Notes under the pieces: model-generated
What the model saw: the letters and a program-made list of their open reading frames with translations, nothing else
What the model was told of the DNA's origin: nothing
Database searches by the model: none
Assembly: GCA_000708835.1 (NCBI GenBank)
Contig: DF237798.1
Coordinates: 1 to 27,568 of the forward strand
Direction of reading: 5' to 3'
Source: Klebsormidium nitens
Taxonomy: Eukaryota; Streptophyta; Klebsormidiophyceae; Klebsormidiales; Klebsormidiaceae
Length of the DNA: 27,568 bases
Program-made: the position numbers and the translations under genes
Shown: positions 11,244 to 22,600 of the stretch, piece after piece
Position numbering within the stretch: the stretch's first letter is position 1
How the letters are laid out: each line of letters opens with the position of its first letter

Positions 11244-14200
11244 CTAGTACGACTTCACAAGACTTCTCCAATGTATGCCGACCAGCGTGGGCAGCATGCG
11301 CTTCATTTTGGAGAAGCTCCGTTGCGGCTTCAGCACGACCTTCTCGAAGCTCGGCCGCCGCTTCATCTCCTGGAGGTACTCCAACAAGTTGGGCCGCGGC
11401 TCCAGGATCTCCTTCGTCAAGTCCGCCAACTCGATCCGCGCCAGGATGGGCAGCAGCATGCAGTCCGCGGTCGACAACGCGTCCCCGCACAAGAAACTCG
11501 TCACCGCGAGCTGCCGCTCCGCGGCGTCCAGGAGCACGTACAGCTGCCGCATGTTCTCGTTCACCATCTGGCAAGGGGTTAGCGCACCAGTCAGGAATGT
11601 AGTTAAGAGTTTGGGGAGAAGAGTTTAGTACCAGATCTCAGGGGACTATCTACGTAGTCGCGGATGTGATGAAAGAGATGTTGACCTCTGGACTGTCCAC
11701 AAAAGAGTCGACGAGTCCTGAAAGTTCTTCACGATCGTTCAATCAAGAGAGAGGGATTCCCAATCCGGAGAGGGGTTCTTCAACATCGTTCCTCAAAATC
11801 CTCACCCGAGGAAACTCCAACATTCTCGAAGGCTGTCCAAAAGAGTGAAGATAGGGTCAGAAGTGTCGAGAATGTCTCGGGCTGTCACGGCTATGACCAA
11901 CCTAGGTCCAGACGAGAAAGCCAGCAAGCAAAGCAAGTGACGCACGCGTGACAGCACGCGCGAGGTTCAAGAGAGCTCGAAAGATGTAGACAGACTTTCT
12001 GGCTTTTCTACTGCTTTTACACCGAAAGACCAGACCGGAAAGGAGTAGAAAGAGTAGCAAGGCGTCAAAGAAGACGCTGAAAACGTGCATTGGTCATGAC
12101 TTTGCCCGCTGAGAAGGTAGATGTAAAACGAGTATTGTCGAACGAAATTGTTTGGCTCCCATACGTGTTGCTGACGAGCTTCAGATAGTCCTGAGCCGCC
12201 AGGTGATGTACATTGGGCTCTTGAAACGGATACTGGCGAGAAAACAGCTTTCCATCTTTCAGCAGACTCAACGCAGATACGAAATTTCCGAATTTGGACA
12301 ACCCTGTCACGTCCCGGATAGGCTGATAATCAAGGAATGCAACGTCGTCAAAACGAATAAAAACCGGGGTTGCCGGGACCCCTGAGCTCTTCCGGATGTC
12401 GAGGCGAAGCAAGAATGAAGCGAGACTCCCGAAAGCGTCAAGACCGCAAGACGCCCCAAATGCAACGCATTGGACATCCTCAAAAAGACCCTCAATCGAC
12501 TGCCCGGCACTTTTGAGAAGCAACCACCAAAGCTTTCGAAAAACGACTTTCGAAGGAAGGCAGAGGAAGACAAAGCGTCAAGTACAAACGAAGGGGTCGA
12601 ACCACCGGCCAAAAGAGAAGGTTAGAAACAAGTGTCAGAGACAGACGAAGTACTATCATTGACTGACTGACGTCCTCTAACTTGCAAGGTCGCAGGACGT
12701 GTTTTTTGACAGTCCGTAGGGGTCCTGCTATCTCTGCCTCTCGACATTGTAAACCCTGAGGCGTGATTCGAAGGTCCTTCTCAAGGTCAGCCAGCAAGAC
12801 GTCGGACAATTGAAGAATCATGGATAGGACATACGAGCAAAGCGGACCACTCCTTATTGGTAGCCCAACCTTTACAGAACCCCGACGTCTGGACGCCACA
12901 TAAGTCCTCCTGAAAAGAATGTCAACGGCCCTCGAAATTGCAGCATACTGTCCATACTGAACGAACCGTGCCCCTGGGACTATGGTGGTGGGAGCGGACC
13001 GAGTTACGCCAACCTATTTGCGGAAACATTGAATAAACTTACCTCGGGATTCCGAATGTCTTCTAGCAGCTTGTGGAGGGCATCAAGCTTGGCCCGGTAG
13101 GACGGCACCAGCGACGGATGCCGCTCCATGCGTGCGATAATGCACCGTCGCTTGAACTCGCTCAGCTTGCCCCGCAGGTACCGCCCGTTTGAGCCAGGCA
13201 TGTAGCTGGGGCGGAGAAAAGTATTCCCATCAGACACGAATTGGACCTCATAGAGGGAGGAGTTCCACCAAGCGTTTGGTCGGGTCAGCATTTACAGCGG
13301 TCCAACTCGATTAACTTGGGCTTACACCTGCTAAAAACAAGGTGTGAGGAAATCTGGCGTTGAAGAGCTACTCATTGACGTAAAACATTGTTATGTCTTG
13401 ATGAACGTCAAAGATAACGGCAGCAGACATGCCTCACGTTACACCGACCTCTGGTCACAAAAAACATCCAATTGGAGGCAACAGAAGGAGCGTGAAATAC
13501 TGCAAAGAGGAAAAAGCTCTGGCAGATTCTCAACTTTTTTTGGACAGTCATTCAGCTTGAAGCGGTTCGCAACCATCATAATAAGACAGGAGACAAAATG
13601 GAAGATCATTGAAGGACAGAAACGTGTCTTGTGGTTGTTGATCAATTGTGGGGCGGAGTGGTCCCTGAGGAGGATTCTTGAGCAAAAGCTTCACAAAGGA
13701 GCAGCCTGATGTCTGCGGAGGCGAGACTGATGTGTCCCGCAGGACGACTATGCTACGGATTGCTCATCAGACTTGTCATAAGGTACAATGCTTAAGATTC
13801 CTAATAAGCAACAATGCAACAGGTCGACAAGTCAACTGTCATAGTAAATGCATTATATTAACATAAGAAGGCGCGGAAGGCATCAAGAAAAAGTCGGGCA
13901 AGGAAAGTGGTGGTACCCCAAGATTGCTTTGGGTCAGTTCCAAACAATCAAATCCTCTTCATGCAATAGCAATCTTGTGATCAAAACAAAGGAAGACCTG
14001 AAAGCAGGGGACTCACGCATATGTCCAGAAGGTGTCGTCCCAGTCTGTGAGCTGCTGCACCCAGTTGTTAACCAGGGGTCGGTTGACCAGATCCTTTCCT
14101 AGGGGCTCAAACATGGAATCCAGGTACCTATACAGCACCGAGGCGTGGAGGTTTCATAAGAATTACTGCATCCTTTGTACCTGTGTGAAAAACTTTGAAA

Positions 14201-15226
14201 GAAGCCCGCCTCACAGTCCATCTTCACACACTTATGTCCGGGGGTCGAAAAAGTGAGCAGTTACTGTAGTCACTGACATCGCCCCGCCTTCAAATATAAG
14301 TTGTCAGGATATAATCAAGCACACGGACACGTGACACAGTTCAAACTAATTATAAGACCCCTTCTTTTTGGGGGAGTGCCTGAGATTCCTGAGCATGTTG
14401 AAGACGAACAGAGGCCAGACTTCAAGTCATGTCCTTGAGCAGCGTCCGATGTTTGGACTGGACTCTTGTATTCCAGCAATTGACCTCAGGCGGTCATTTT
14501 GTTTGCTTCCCTTGTGGCTAGTACCGAACCGTATTGAGGCAACACTGCAACGTGTGTATGTGTATTTGAGGCTCTTCAAACCAATTGGCAGAGCCCTTGC
14601 CGGCTTGGGTCGGAGCTACACTTTGGTGGTGCTTCGCATTGTGTGCACCAGATCTCAAATGCAGCTCTGGTTAACCTTAAAATGGTAACCTGAGCGTTGA
14701 CCAATATGCGCAGGATGACAGTGCAGGAACTCACCTTACGATTGTTTTTGTCTCTATCAAAGATATTCGATGATCAATCAGTGTTGGGACGGTCCCTTTG
14801 TTATTCATTTTCATGTACTCCTCTTCGAGGCACGAACCGTCAAAAGGGTTCATGACGTGCCCCCAGTAATCAAGGCCTGTTCCATATAAAAGAAGCCTGA
14901 GTACAAATCATCAGACACCAACTCAATCCGATCTTCTTGCAGGCACATTGGCGGCCAATACTTTTAAAGCTGACAAGGGTTTCAAGATCCTATTTGCTGA
15001 CGGAAAGACAGGCAGCTTCAGAAATGCGACTTACAAAACCTGTGCAGTTGAAGCAAGTCAGCTGATGCTCCAGTTGTAGAAGACATGCGCTTCCTGGCTT
15101 TAGCAAAAACCTTTCCAATGAGCTTCAAGCTAAGCTGAGGGCCTTACCTTTCTCTTCTAACACAAGCATACACCTCTGCGAGGCTATATTGGTAGGCCAA
15201 TAGTAGTAATTTATACCGGCACTCAT
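11244..15226 (-). CDS. TCHQD: TCHQD-class glutathione S-transferase
   Basis: Five minus-strand exons: 15226-15148, 14876-14735, 14127-14017, 13205-13043 and 11567-11244 (TAG at 11244-11246). All joins are GT-AG and in phase, giving 272 residues, close to plant TCHQD proteins as I recall them. The N-terminal thioredoxin-fold domain (about 1-76) has YYYWPTNIASQR, LEEKGLDY, the cis-proline in GTVPTL (Pro57) and the glutathione-contacting ET at 68-69. The C-terminal helical domain has RRCIIARMERHPSL and the helix-capping box STAD (197-200) in GDALSTADCMLLPILARIE, matching the plant class named after tetrachlorohydroquinone dehalogenases. Where Ser usually follows the Pro-x of the active site, this protein has Asn13; Ser16 is three residues later. 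Probably cytosolic; the substrate is unknown. ATG 15226 fits the family's usual N-terminus; an in-frame ATG at 15283 would add 19 residues. The last intron (11568-13042) is unusually long. The gene is divergent from CCDC12. Confidence 0.9.
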
Positions 15227-16238
15227 TCCTCCACCCTGTTCAATCCCTCGTGGTGGTATGTCATGCACTGCGGCTTTGTTCATGCTGCCTGGCAGCTCCC
15301 TCCTCAAACCTGAGCTTCTGTTTCATTCGTATAGGCTAATTTTGAAGGCGAATTGGTTTCAGAGAAGCATTACCTGCTGAAAGCTCAGTTCCCCAACGGA
15401 GTTGCCCATGCAGGACCAGTTTCTAAAGCAGCAGTTTTTGCATGTATTGGCTTATTGACAGCTTTCCCGCTCTTTCAGCAGATTTCAACAAAGCCAACTT
15501 GAGGGGCTTAAAGCACGTAATTGTCAATGTCTTGGCCCACAATTGCTCCAGCTTCACCCCCGACCTGCACAACCCTAAAAATGTGCAAGTAACCCCCTTG
15601 CACTTCTCAAACAGGGGCACAAACACACCTTTCAACGCGTTTCTCACAAAGGAGAAACTCGCATCGCTCCACCAACCTTGGCATCAAACAACACCAACTT
15701 TCCTTTGTCTTCTGCATGCGAACTTCCGATTCGAAGCGCAGGGCAGATAAATACCTAGGTATGCGAGACCGCCTGGAGCGCCAAAGCGCAGGTAAGGGCA
15801 GACCTGGTTGTCAAATGTGCAACGCCCCTGCAACCTGCCCCGACCAACGTTGACTGGGCGCTTTCCTCTAGCAAGAATCATTAAAGCATGCAAGTCTCAA
15901 TCGACCCACTAGCTAGGGACTGGTATGCGGTGATTGCTGTCAGACCGACTGCCGATGAGGACAGCAACGGTCAGATTCTTGCAAGACAAAAGAATTGGTA
16001 CGTCTGTGACGTTCGCCATGGAACCTTGACTGCCATGCGGCCGCCCCACCGTCCTTGCCCGCTAGACAATATCCAAGGATTGCACGAGGATCGAGCTAGA
16101 GTAGGTATTAGGTACTACCGTATTAGGGCAGGAGGACAGGGTGGATCATTCCCTTTTAAATCGAGCACAGCATCTCCTTTGTGGCGTCGTTGCAGCCTCC
16201 AATCCCTTGAAAAGAATCAGATTTTCGGGGCTTTTGGC
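15227..16238. promoter_or_regulatory. Divergent intergenic region between TCHQD and CCDC12
   Basis: About 1 kb separates the two start codons, so both promoters should lie here. No clear TATA box was identified. A frame from ATG 15888 is open for 117 codons into the CCDC12 start without a stop; I treat it as noncoding because it shows no family motif. A short word at 16098-16127 (GTAGGTATTAGGTACTACCG is its core) resembles one at 10052-10078. Confidence 0.35.
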
Positions 16239-18676
16239 ATGGAGGACGCGGCAGCCAGGAAAGCGCGGTTGAAAGCTTTGAGGGAGGCCGCAGAGCTGAG
16301 CGCTCGAGCTGAGGAGGAGCTGGAGACTGGTGCTCGGGATGAGGAAAATGGAGCGGACGAGCCTGAGTGAGTTGGTTGTCGTTGAATATGTCTATGACCG
16401 TTGGTTGGTGCTTCTGTGCCGATTTTGATAAGTTGTTGATCAGTGTCAATATTGGTACAAAGTTTATCTTTGCCTCAAGCCCTTGCACTGACAATCTCTT
16501 GCTGTACCTGTAGAGTAGGGTTTCCTTACTTTTTGAGGAGCAGTGAATGGAAGTGCTGGGTTTTGCCGGTTCTACAGAAGAAATGTCAAGCAGAATTGAC
16601 TTGCTGTCCACTCTTTGGGCAAACCCTAATATGTCTAACCGAGTGTGGTAACTGTGAGAAATTTTGCTGCAACCTCCTGTGATTTTGGGGCTCCGGACAG
16701 TAGATTCTCGGTTCTGTAGAAGCACTTTGGTGCTGCTACTCGGAAACGCAAGCAAGACTCTATCAGCCCTCGTTCGCTGATTTTGACCGGCTATGTATAT
16801 GTTGTTTGCCTCTGATCAGATGCGTTGAGGTCGCCCATTTTGTGTAACGTTCATTGCGCAAATTCGAAAAGTTGTGAGCTCTGAGCATTTGACGCCGCCA
16901 CATCATCTTTTCTAGAACTATTACTGCTAGTCTGTGCCGGTCTTCAGGAGCTCGAAGCCCCATATCCTTGCCACTGTTTTGGATAAGAACGTACATCAGA
17001 AGGGTTTACCACTGCGCCATGCCGCAATGCTGCAATTCATGATTGAAGGGCTTCTTCCAAACATTCTCAGGATCTCGTTACAGTTGTCTTAACCAACCCG
17101 GCAATTGTACTTTGCACATACGGCAAAATATACTGTGCTGCGACGTTGCGTACTGTTCAGGACGTTCATCCGGGAGCACTGCTCGTTAATCAATGTTGTT
17201 TCCTCCACACTTTCTGCAGGAATGAACAGGGGGTCCGGTTTCGAAATTACCTGCCCCGAGATGAGGAGCTCCAGCGCCAGCGGGAAGTAGGGCCGATCAT
17301 CCCCAAGTTTGAAGACCCAGTGGCAAAGTCCCCAACCGAGATAGACGACCCAGAGGCAAGTGGACCAACTTCGTGCTCAGACATGGAACTATCTTCAGTG
17401 CTGGAATGGATGCAAAGGGACAACAGATCTGAACCGAGCGTTTGTATACCTGAACGAATGGAATAGAAAATGTTCCTAACATATACGTTTTCACCCTTAG
17501 CCAGAGTGCTGTCTCATGCCTCTTTGTAAGTTTGCAGCAGAGGGAGGTTGCTGCTAAGTGTATTTGGATGTTGGTCCTATCTCTGTCTCGATGAAGCTTT
17601 GGCCGGGGTTTCTGCACTGAGGCGCATATCGCTGTGGCACACAAGACTGATTATATGAAGGAGTCAGAATTTCTGAGAAACTCGAGATTGAGGCTTTGGT
17701 AACATTTTACTGGCGTTTCCTGACAGCCGATAAGCCGCGTTTCTCTGGCCTGGAACCAGGGGGCTGCTTCGACTTGTCGTGCTAGCCAACGGTCGCTGAG
17801 GGAAAACGAATCGTACAAACATTCTTCGAACTTGCACAGGGAAACCTCAGTGTTCCCTCAGACCGATTGTGTTGATCTCGCTTTGGCTTTGACATCAGAG
17901 GAAGTGGCGCCTTTTGAACCTGAGCGCTCTTTTGATGGCTACTTCAGCTGAGGACAGCGAAGTCGGCAACTCTGATGGCCCGTTGTGTGATTTGTGCTAA
18001 TTTTGGACACTTGACAGATGTGGAAGGGTTGCGGCCTTTGTTCCTCACCTCCTGTGAAGCAGGCAGGATCAGGAGGCATGAAATCAATGACTTTCAATTC
18101 GAACACGGATCGTTCAGCCACAAGAATACCTTCTCTCAAGGTATTCTCTTACAGCAGTAACTGTCAGTAATGAACATTGATTTTCTTATCTGCAGGATCC
18201 CCTTGGCAGTATAGCGCCAAAGAAGCCCAACTGGGACCTGCGGAGAGACGTTGCCAAAAAGTTGGAAAAGCTTGAAAGGCGGACACAACGGGCCATGGTA
18301 GAGCTTCTTCGTGAGTCTCATACTTTCCTCAGTGCTGTTTTCTTTTGTGATTGGAATCATTGCTTTCGTCAACTCTCGTCTTCATACTTTTCAGCCCTGC
18401 TTGGTCGGCTTCAAGGCCGGGTGCTTATCCGAAAGTGGAATGACGATCTACTCCATTCTGGGTTAGCGGCTGTGGGAAAAGTCTATTGAACGGAGGCAAA
18501 TGAAGGTGATTTGAGTTGGATTCGCGTTGTTGTCCCTCCTTACAGGTTCGCATATGCTGGCGTGTTAAGTAAGGAAGTTCCCTCCTATTGACGAAGTTTG
18601 TTGGTGTTCATGTGCAGAAGAGGAAGAAAAGCGGAGACAGGCCGTTTCGGAGGACCAGCAGGTTGTTTTGCAATAG
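16239..18676 (+). CDS. CCDC12: CCDC12/cwf18 family pre-mRNA splicing factor
   Basis: Four exons: 16239-16366, 17220-17355, 18196-18310 and 18618-18676 (TAG), 145 residues with phases consistent throughout. Family hallmarks are the N-terminal MEDAAARKARLKALREAAE helix, then VRFRNYLPRDEELQ (48-61), PKFEDPV (71-77), and the strongly conserved APKKPNWDLRRDVAKKLEKL region (95-114) followed by ERRTQRAMVELL and a short EEEKRRQ coiled coil. CCDC12/cwf18 is a small nuclear protein of the spliceosome around the Prp19-associated and activated complexes. Intron 2 (17356-18195) starts with GC, in the strong context CAGAG|GCAAGT typical of GC-AG introns; introns 1 and 3 are GT-AG. ATG 16239 matches the family N-terminus; a longer in-frame start at 15888 exists but is not favoured. 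A broken copy lies at 200-1640. Confidence 0.93.
17356..18195 (+). other. GC-AG intron (intron 2 of CCDC12)
   Basis: The donor is CAGAG|GCAAGT and the acceptor TATCTGCAG|GAT. Using GC keeps phase 0 and joins FEDPV...IDDPE directly to DPLGSIAPKK as the family requires. No GT nearby gives a compatible join. The decayed copy keeps the same GC (1230-1231), so the donor predates the duplication. Confidence 0.75.
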
Positions 18677-19350
18677 TCCTGGTATAAGTAATTGAGCTGT
18701 ATCGGACGACGGAAGGTACTAGACACTGTAACATTGTCAATCAACCTGGAAAAAGGTCGCTCGGTCTTTCTTATTCCAATTGCAGAATCCATGCGACTTT
18801 TGTGAAGTATTCATAGTATGCGCCAAGTAGTTGCAGAACTCAGTAATGACATCGGTGCCATGGACAAATGCATATATACAGTACTGCACCATCTGCCGTC
18901 GACCCGTCCTCGATCGAATTTATACTATGATACGGGTTCGTCCCGCCATGTGCATGGCGTGTGACGGGGCCCAGGATCGAATGATCATGTCATACAGATG
19001 CACACATATATGCAGTTACTTATAAGTCCGGCCGCCCACGGTCGCAGCTTAATTGCACTTGATTTGATCATTGCAGCGATCGAAAATTCACTGCATGCAA
19101 GCCTACAATCAATCATGTTGCACATATGCCAATTAAGGCCGCCGGCTAGCCTACCTGTCAGTGCCGCCATGGTTGTACCATGCATACGTCATGCCAATAT
19201 ATCCAATTCGATATTGGCATTCTTGCATGCACATGTTCAATGTGGCGTACCGTCGATATTGGCGTGCATTCTTGTTGTCCGGTCATGCGCGCGAGCACTG
19301 ATCGGACGTTGAGATCCCTAGGCGGGCCCGCCCAAGCAGAAGCCAATGTG
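18677..19350. other. Gene-free, palindrome-rich interval
   Basis: No gene recognised. The stretch is rich in words such as ATGCAT, CATATG and GATCGA. It contains the inverted repeat GCCAATAT ... ATATTGGC near 19192-19220, a second CGATATTGGC just downstream, and the perfect palindrome GGCGGGCCCGCC at about 19321-19332. Confidence 0.4.
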
Positions 19351-19604
19351 TGTGTACATTTTCAGAACGTGCCGCGCCAAAGGCCGCGCCACCGCCAGTT
19401 GAACGTGCACAACACGTACCGTATTGCAGTTCCAGTCCGTTTCGGAAGTTGCCGGAGTACGCAACTCGCCGCAAGTTTGAGTACAACGTGTCCGCTAGAT
19501 CTGGGTCAAAGCTTTGGTTACCGTCAAATCCTTCGCCTCTCCAACAGAAGCCAATACGGTACCGTAACAGGAACTTGAACTTACACATTCCAGTGCCGTC
19601 CTAG
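19351..19604 (+). CDS. Possible terminal exon of an unknown plus-strand gene
   Basis: A frame is open to TAG at 19602-19604 and encodes about 80 residues, among them PFRKLPEYATRRKFEYNVSA and PIRYRNRNLNLHIPVPS, Pro-, Arg- and aromatic-rich. A plausible acceptor (TACATTTTCAG) lies at about 19355-19370, just before RAAPKAAPPP. No upstream exon or family was recognised. Its stop codon overlaps the TACO1 stop on the opposite strand inside CCTAGG (19600-19605). It may be a chance frame. Confidence 0.2.
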
Positions 19605-22600
19605 GTCGCCATGTTACTGAATACTGAATCCACGTCGTCTAAATCTAGCAGTCTTTCCATGATGGCTTCGTTGACTTCACCGGCGGCGTCGTCAACCTGC
19701 TCAAATGTGAGAAAGTAACCTTTGAGAGGGCTGGCGCGAGTCCAGATCTACAAAGCACTCTCTTGCAAATCGAGCTACTTCATCCCTTTCAGTCGAGTAA
19801 GACACCCGGCCGCCCCTAGCCTACGCTCTTGAGGTCAGGCGTGCATAAATAGATAGGGCCTATACATCGAGGTTGTAAGAGAGCGAAAAATTCTCTGGCG
19901 CAACTGGTTAACAGTATAGACATCTCGACTTTATGGAGACCGGTTCTGGGCAGATTGACACTCTCTTCAGCGCCCTCGTTGTGTCGAACCTACTACGCAA
20001 CGCAAGAGCACCTGTGTCCTTAGCGCCTCGCCAAAAAGTGCGGTGACCGAGATTACTTAGCGGCTGAGAAGATGTGTCAACGTCAGCTGAGTTCGAAAGG
20101 TTAAGCATGAGGATGCCCTGACGCCTATTCACATTGTGAGCCTTCAGCGGGGTGAAGACGCAAGCAACGAGAACCAGATGCACAGTTGGGAACGGTTCTA
20201 AACCCAAAACTTTCGGACCTTTCTAAACTCCAAACTTCGTTTCTAAATCACAAGTCTTAAGCACAGGGACGGCTTATAAGCAAAAGGAACCGCAGAGAAC
20301 TGGAGGGATACGATGGCTGAAACAACGGGTGGCTCACCTCTATGTGTGCTAGTGGAACCATTGCCAAGCCCGAGTCTTCTTCGTCAATGTGTATACTGTT
20401 CTCCGCCAAACTTGACTTGACGGCAGAGAACTGGTCCATCTCAGAGATGACCTTGAAGCGCCTGCAAGGAATGCGCTATGACTTTGTTGACGGGCCTGAA
20501 TCAACTTTTAATAGAATGCACAAGCCAGTCAAAGAACAGCGTGCAGCACCAAAAGAGAGAGCAATACCATATCAAAGTGATCGGAGATACAGCAGATTTA
20601 CCGGGCAGCTCATTCTCCCAAAGGCGAGAACTGAAAGCCCGTGTAGTGCTCGTTTTAAGACTAACTGAGCGTTCAAAGACCGACGTTCGTATGGCGACGT
20701 TGCCCCCAACGGATCCAAACTACCGTACTACCCGGCTTGGGCTTTCTGTTGACGTCGCTGAATGCACGATCAGACGCAGAAAGAGTTTCCCCCTAACAGT
20801 TCGAAAGATTGTCAACCCCGCCAGAGCCCGAACCCCACCCGCTTCTCATCAAGCTGACTCCCCACAAAATAACGGGAAGTCTGGAAAGGCCCGAACGTAG
20901 TAGAATATAGTAATCTCCATCCGTTGTCAAGTTCTGAAAACCGTTTAGAATTAGTACCTGCTGCCCTCCTCTTCCTCGCTGTCCTCATTTTCCTCCGGCA
21001 GCTTGACGTCATCGGCCCCCGCATCCATGGCCGCCATCATCAGATCGTCCGCCTCCAGCTCGTCCGCGAATACGCTTATGATGCCCTGCGAGCAAAAATC
21101 TCGACTTAGAAGGGTAACTTCGAATGGACCAGGAGCCTAAGCGAAAGAGAGTGGAGGGCCGAGAAAGAAAACGAGAAGGAAGACTACGTTACCAAAAACA
21201 TTGTTTGCAGAAAATCCGCCTCCAGGCCTTCTTACATGCCCTGTGGGAAATCGAGGACTGCGGATCTGCGGCAAGGAGACAACTCTTGGCGGAATACTTG
21301 ACCTCCAACTTCTAATGCCGACGAAGGCAACTTCGACCCCGCTTTCGTCGACTGACCGGTCAGGACTGTCATCAAGAATTAGAAGATCGACTCGTGCACT
21401 CAAGGCGGCGTTCCGAAGAGTCTCACCTGGGGTTTGTGAAGACACAACGGAAGAGCAAGGAGTAAGAACCACCAATTGCAGCAAAAAAGAAGTTGTTCGA
21501 GGCAAAGAGCTGGGAGCGCGGAGTGCCGTACTTTTCGCTCAAAGTTGAACAGCACCGACCCCGGGTCCGCCATCTTTCCACCCGCCTTTTTTACGGCGTC
21601 CCTAATGTTGGCCGCTGCGCGATTCAGGTTGTCCGTGAACGCTTCCACCACGATCCCGACGCCCCCCGCGCCATATACCTGGAAGGGGAAACGGGTCGTG
21701 TTCTTAGCCAGCTGCCGTTGCTTGAAACGCCAAGTGCCGTTCTCTTGGAGACATCGCAAGCCGAACTTTGTGTCTCGACCCTACTTGGAGAAGCGGAGGT
21801 CCCGTGATAACGGCGTATACTTTGCCAGTGTTCGAAAGGCAGCGAACGGTCGCCATGCATCGGTGGCTTCGGACGTGGCATACGTCTCTCTCAAATGGGA
21901 TCCTATGACGGCTACAATAGCTCGCGGACGTTGTGAACCACAAAGAGCTACATTCACGCTTTAGAAACCTGATGCCCGACATGAACAAATGACACGGATT
22001 TCGAGAGCGAAAAAGGCTTCGGCGGGAATCTACGAATTTCCCAGTCCTTCGACTGACGGGCTACCAGTGATGGGTGAAAAAGGAAGACCAAACGGTGAAA
22101 CGGTGAGCGAAACGATTAGAAGCCTCGGACGGCGTCAGCTGTCGCAACTTCCAGATTATAAGCACTCAGGTGCCGCCAAGTTTGCAACGATTCACAAGAA
22201 CGCTATGCAAAGTAAGCTTACCTCGTACGTTTGTTGGATGTATTCGGCTTGGTCCTTGTCCGACGCCTTCTTTATATTCCGGTCAATAATGTCCTTCGGT
22301 ACATTCGACTGTCGGGCAGCTTGCAAGACCGCCGCCAGCTGGACATTGGCGTTCGCGTCAGTGCCCCCCGCTTTCACACTGCAAAAATAACACACATTGT
22401 TGCTGTAAAATTGTACCAACCGAGATGGGAGGTTGCCTCAGTCACCCGCAAGATCACCCATCTCGTCGCCGCTAACTCGAGGTTTCGTTTGCACTTTCAG
22501 AATTTCTCTCGATCGACAAAGCGTAGGTCAATACTTTCCCCGTGGATGCAGTCTTACCGCCCTCTTGAAGTGCCTGCGGTGTGCACACTAAAGAATTTTC

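Noticed and set aside
13344-13709. 121-codon plus-strand frame within a TCHQD intron
   Set aside because: Antisense to the gene, starts without ATG, low-complexity basic composition, no family features.
16156-16755. 199-codon minus-strand frame over CCDC12 exon 1
   Set aside because: Shadow of the real exon on the other strand, continuing into intron 1.
20060-20110. GTTCGAAA word resembling a tRNA B box
   Set aside because: No matching A box or cloverleaf nearby; a similar GGTTCGATCG near 23752 also lacks an acceptor stem.
21476-21964. 162-codon plus-strand frame
   Set aside because: Antisense to TACO1 exon 4; the minus strand carries the conserved YebC domain.
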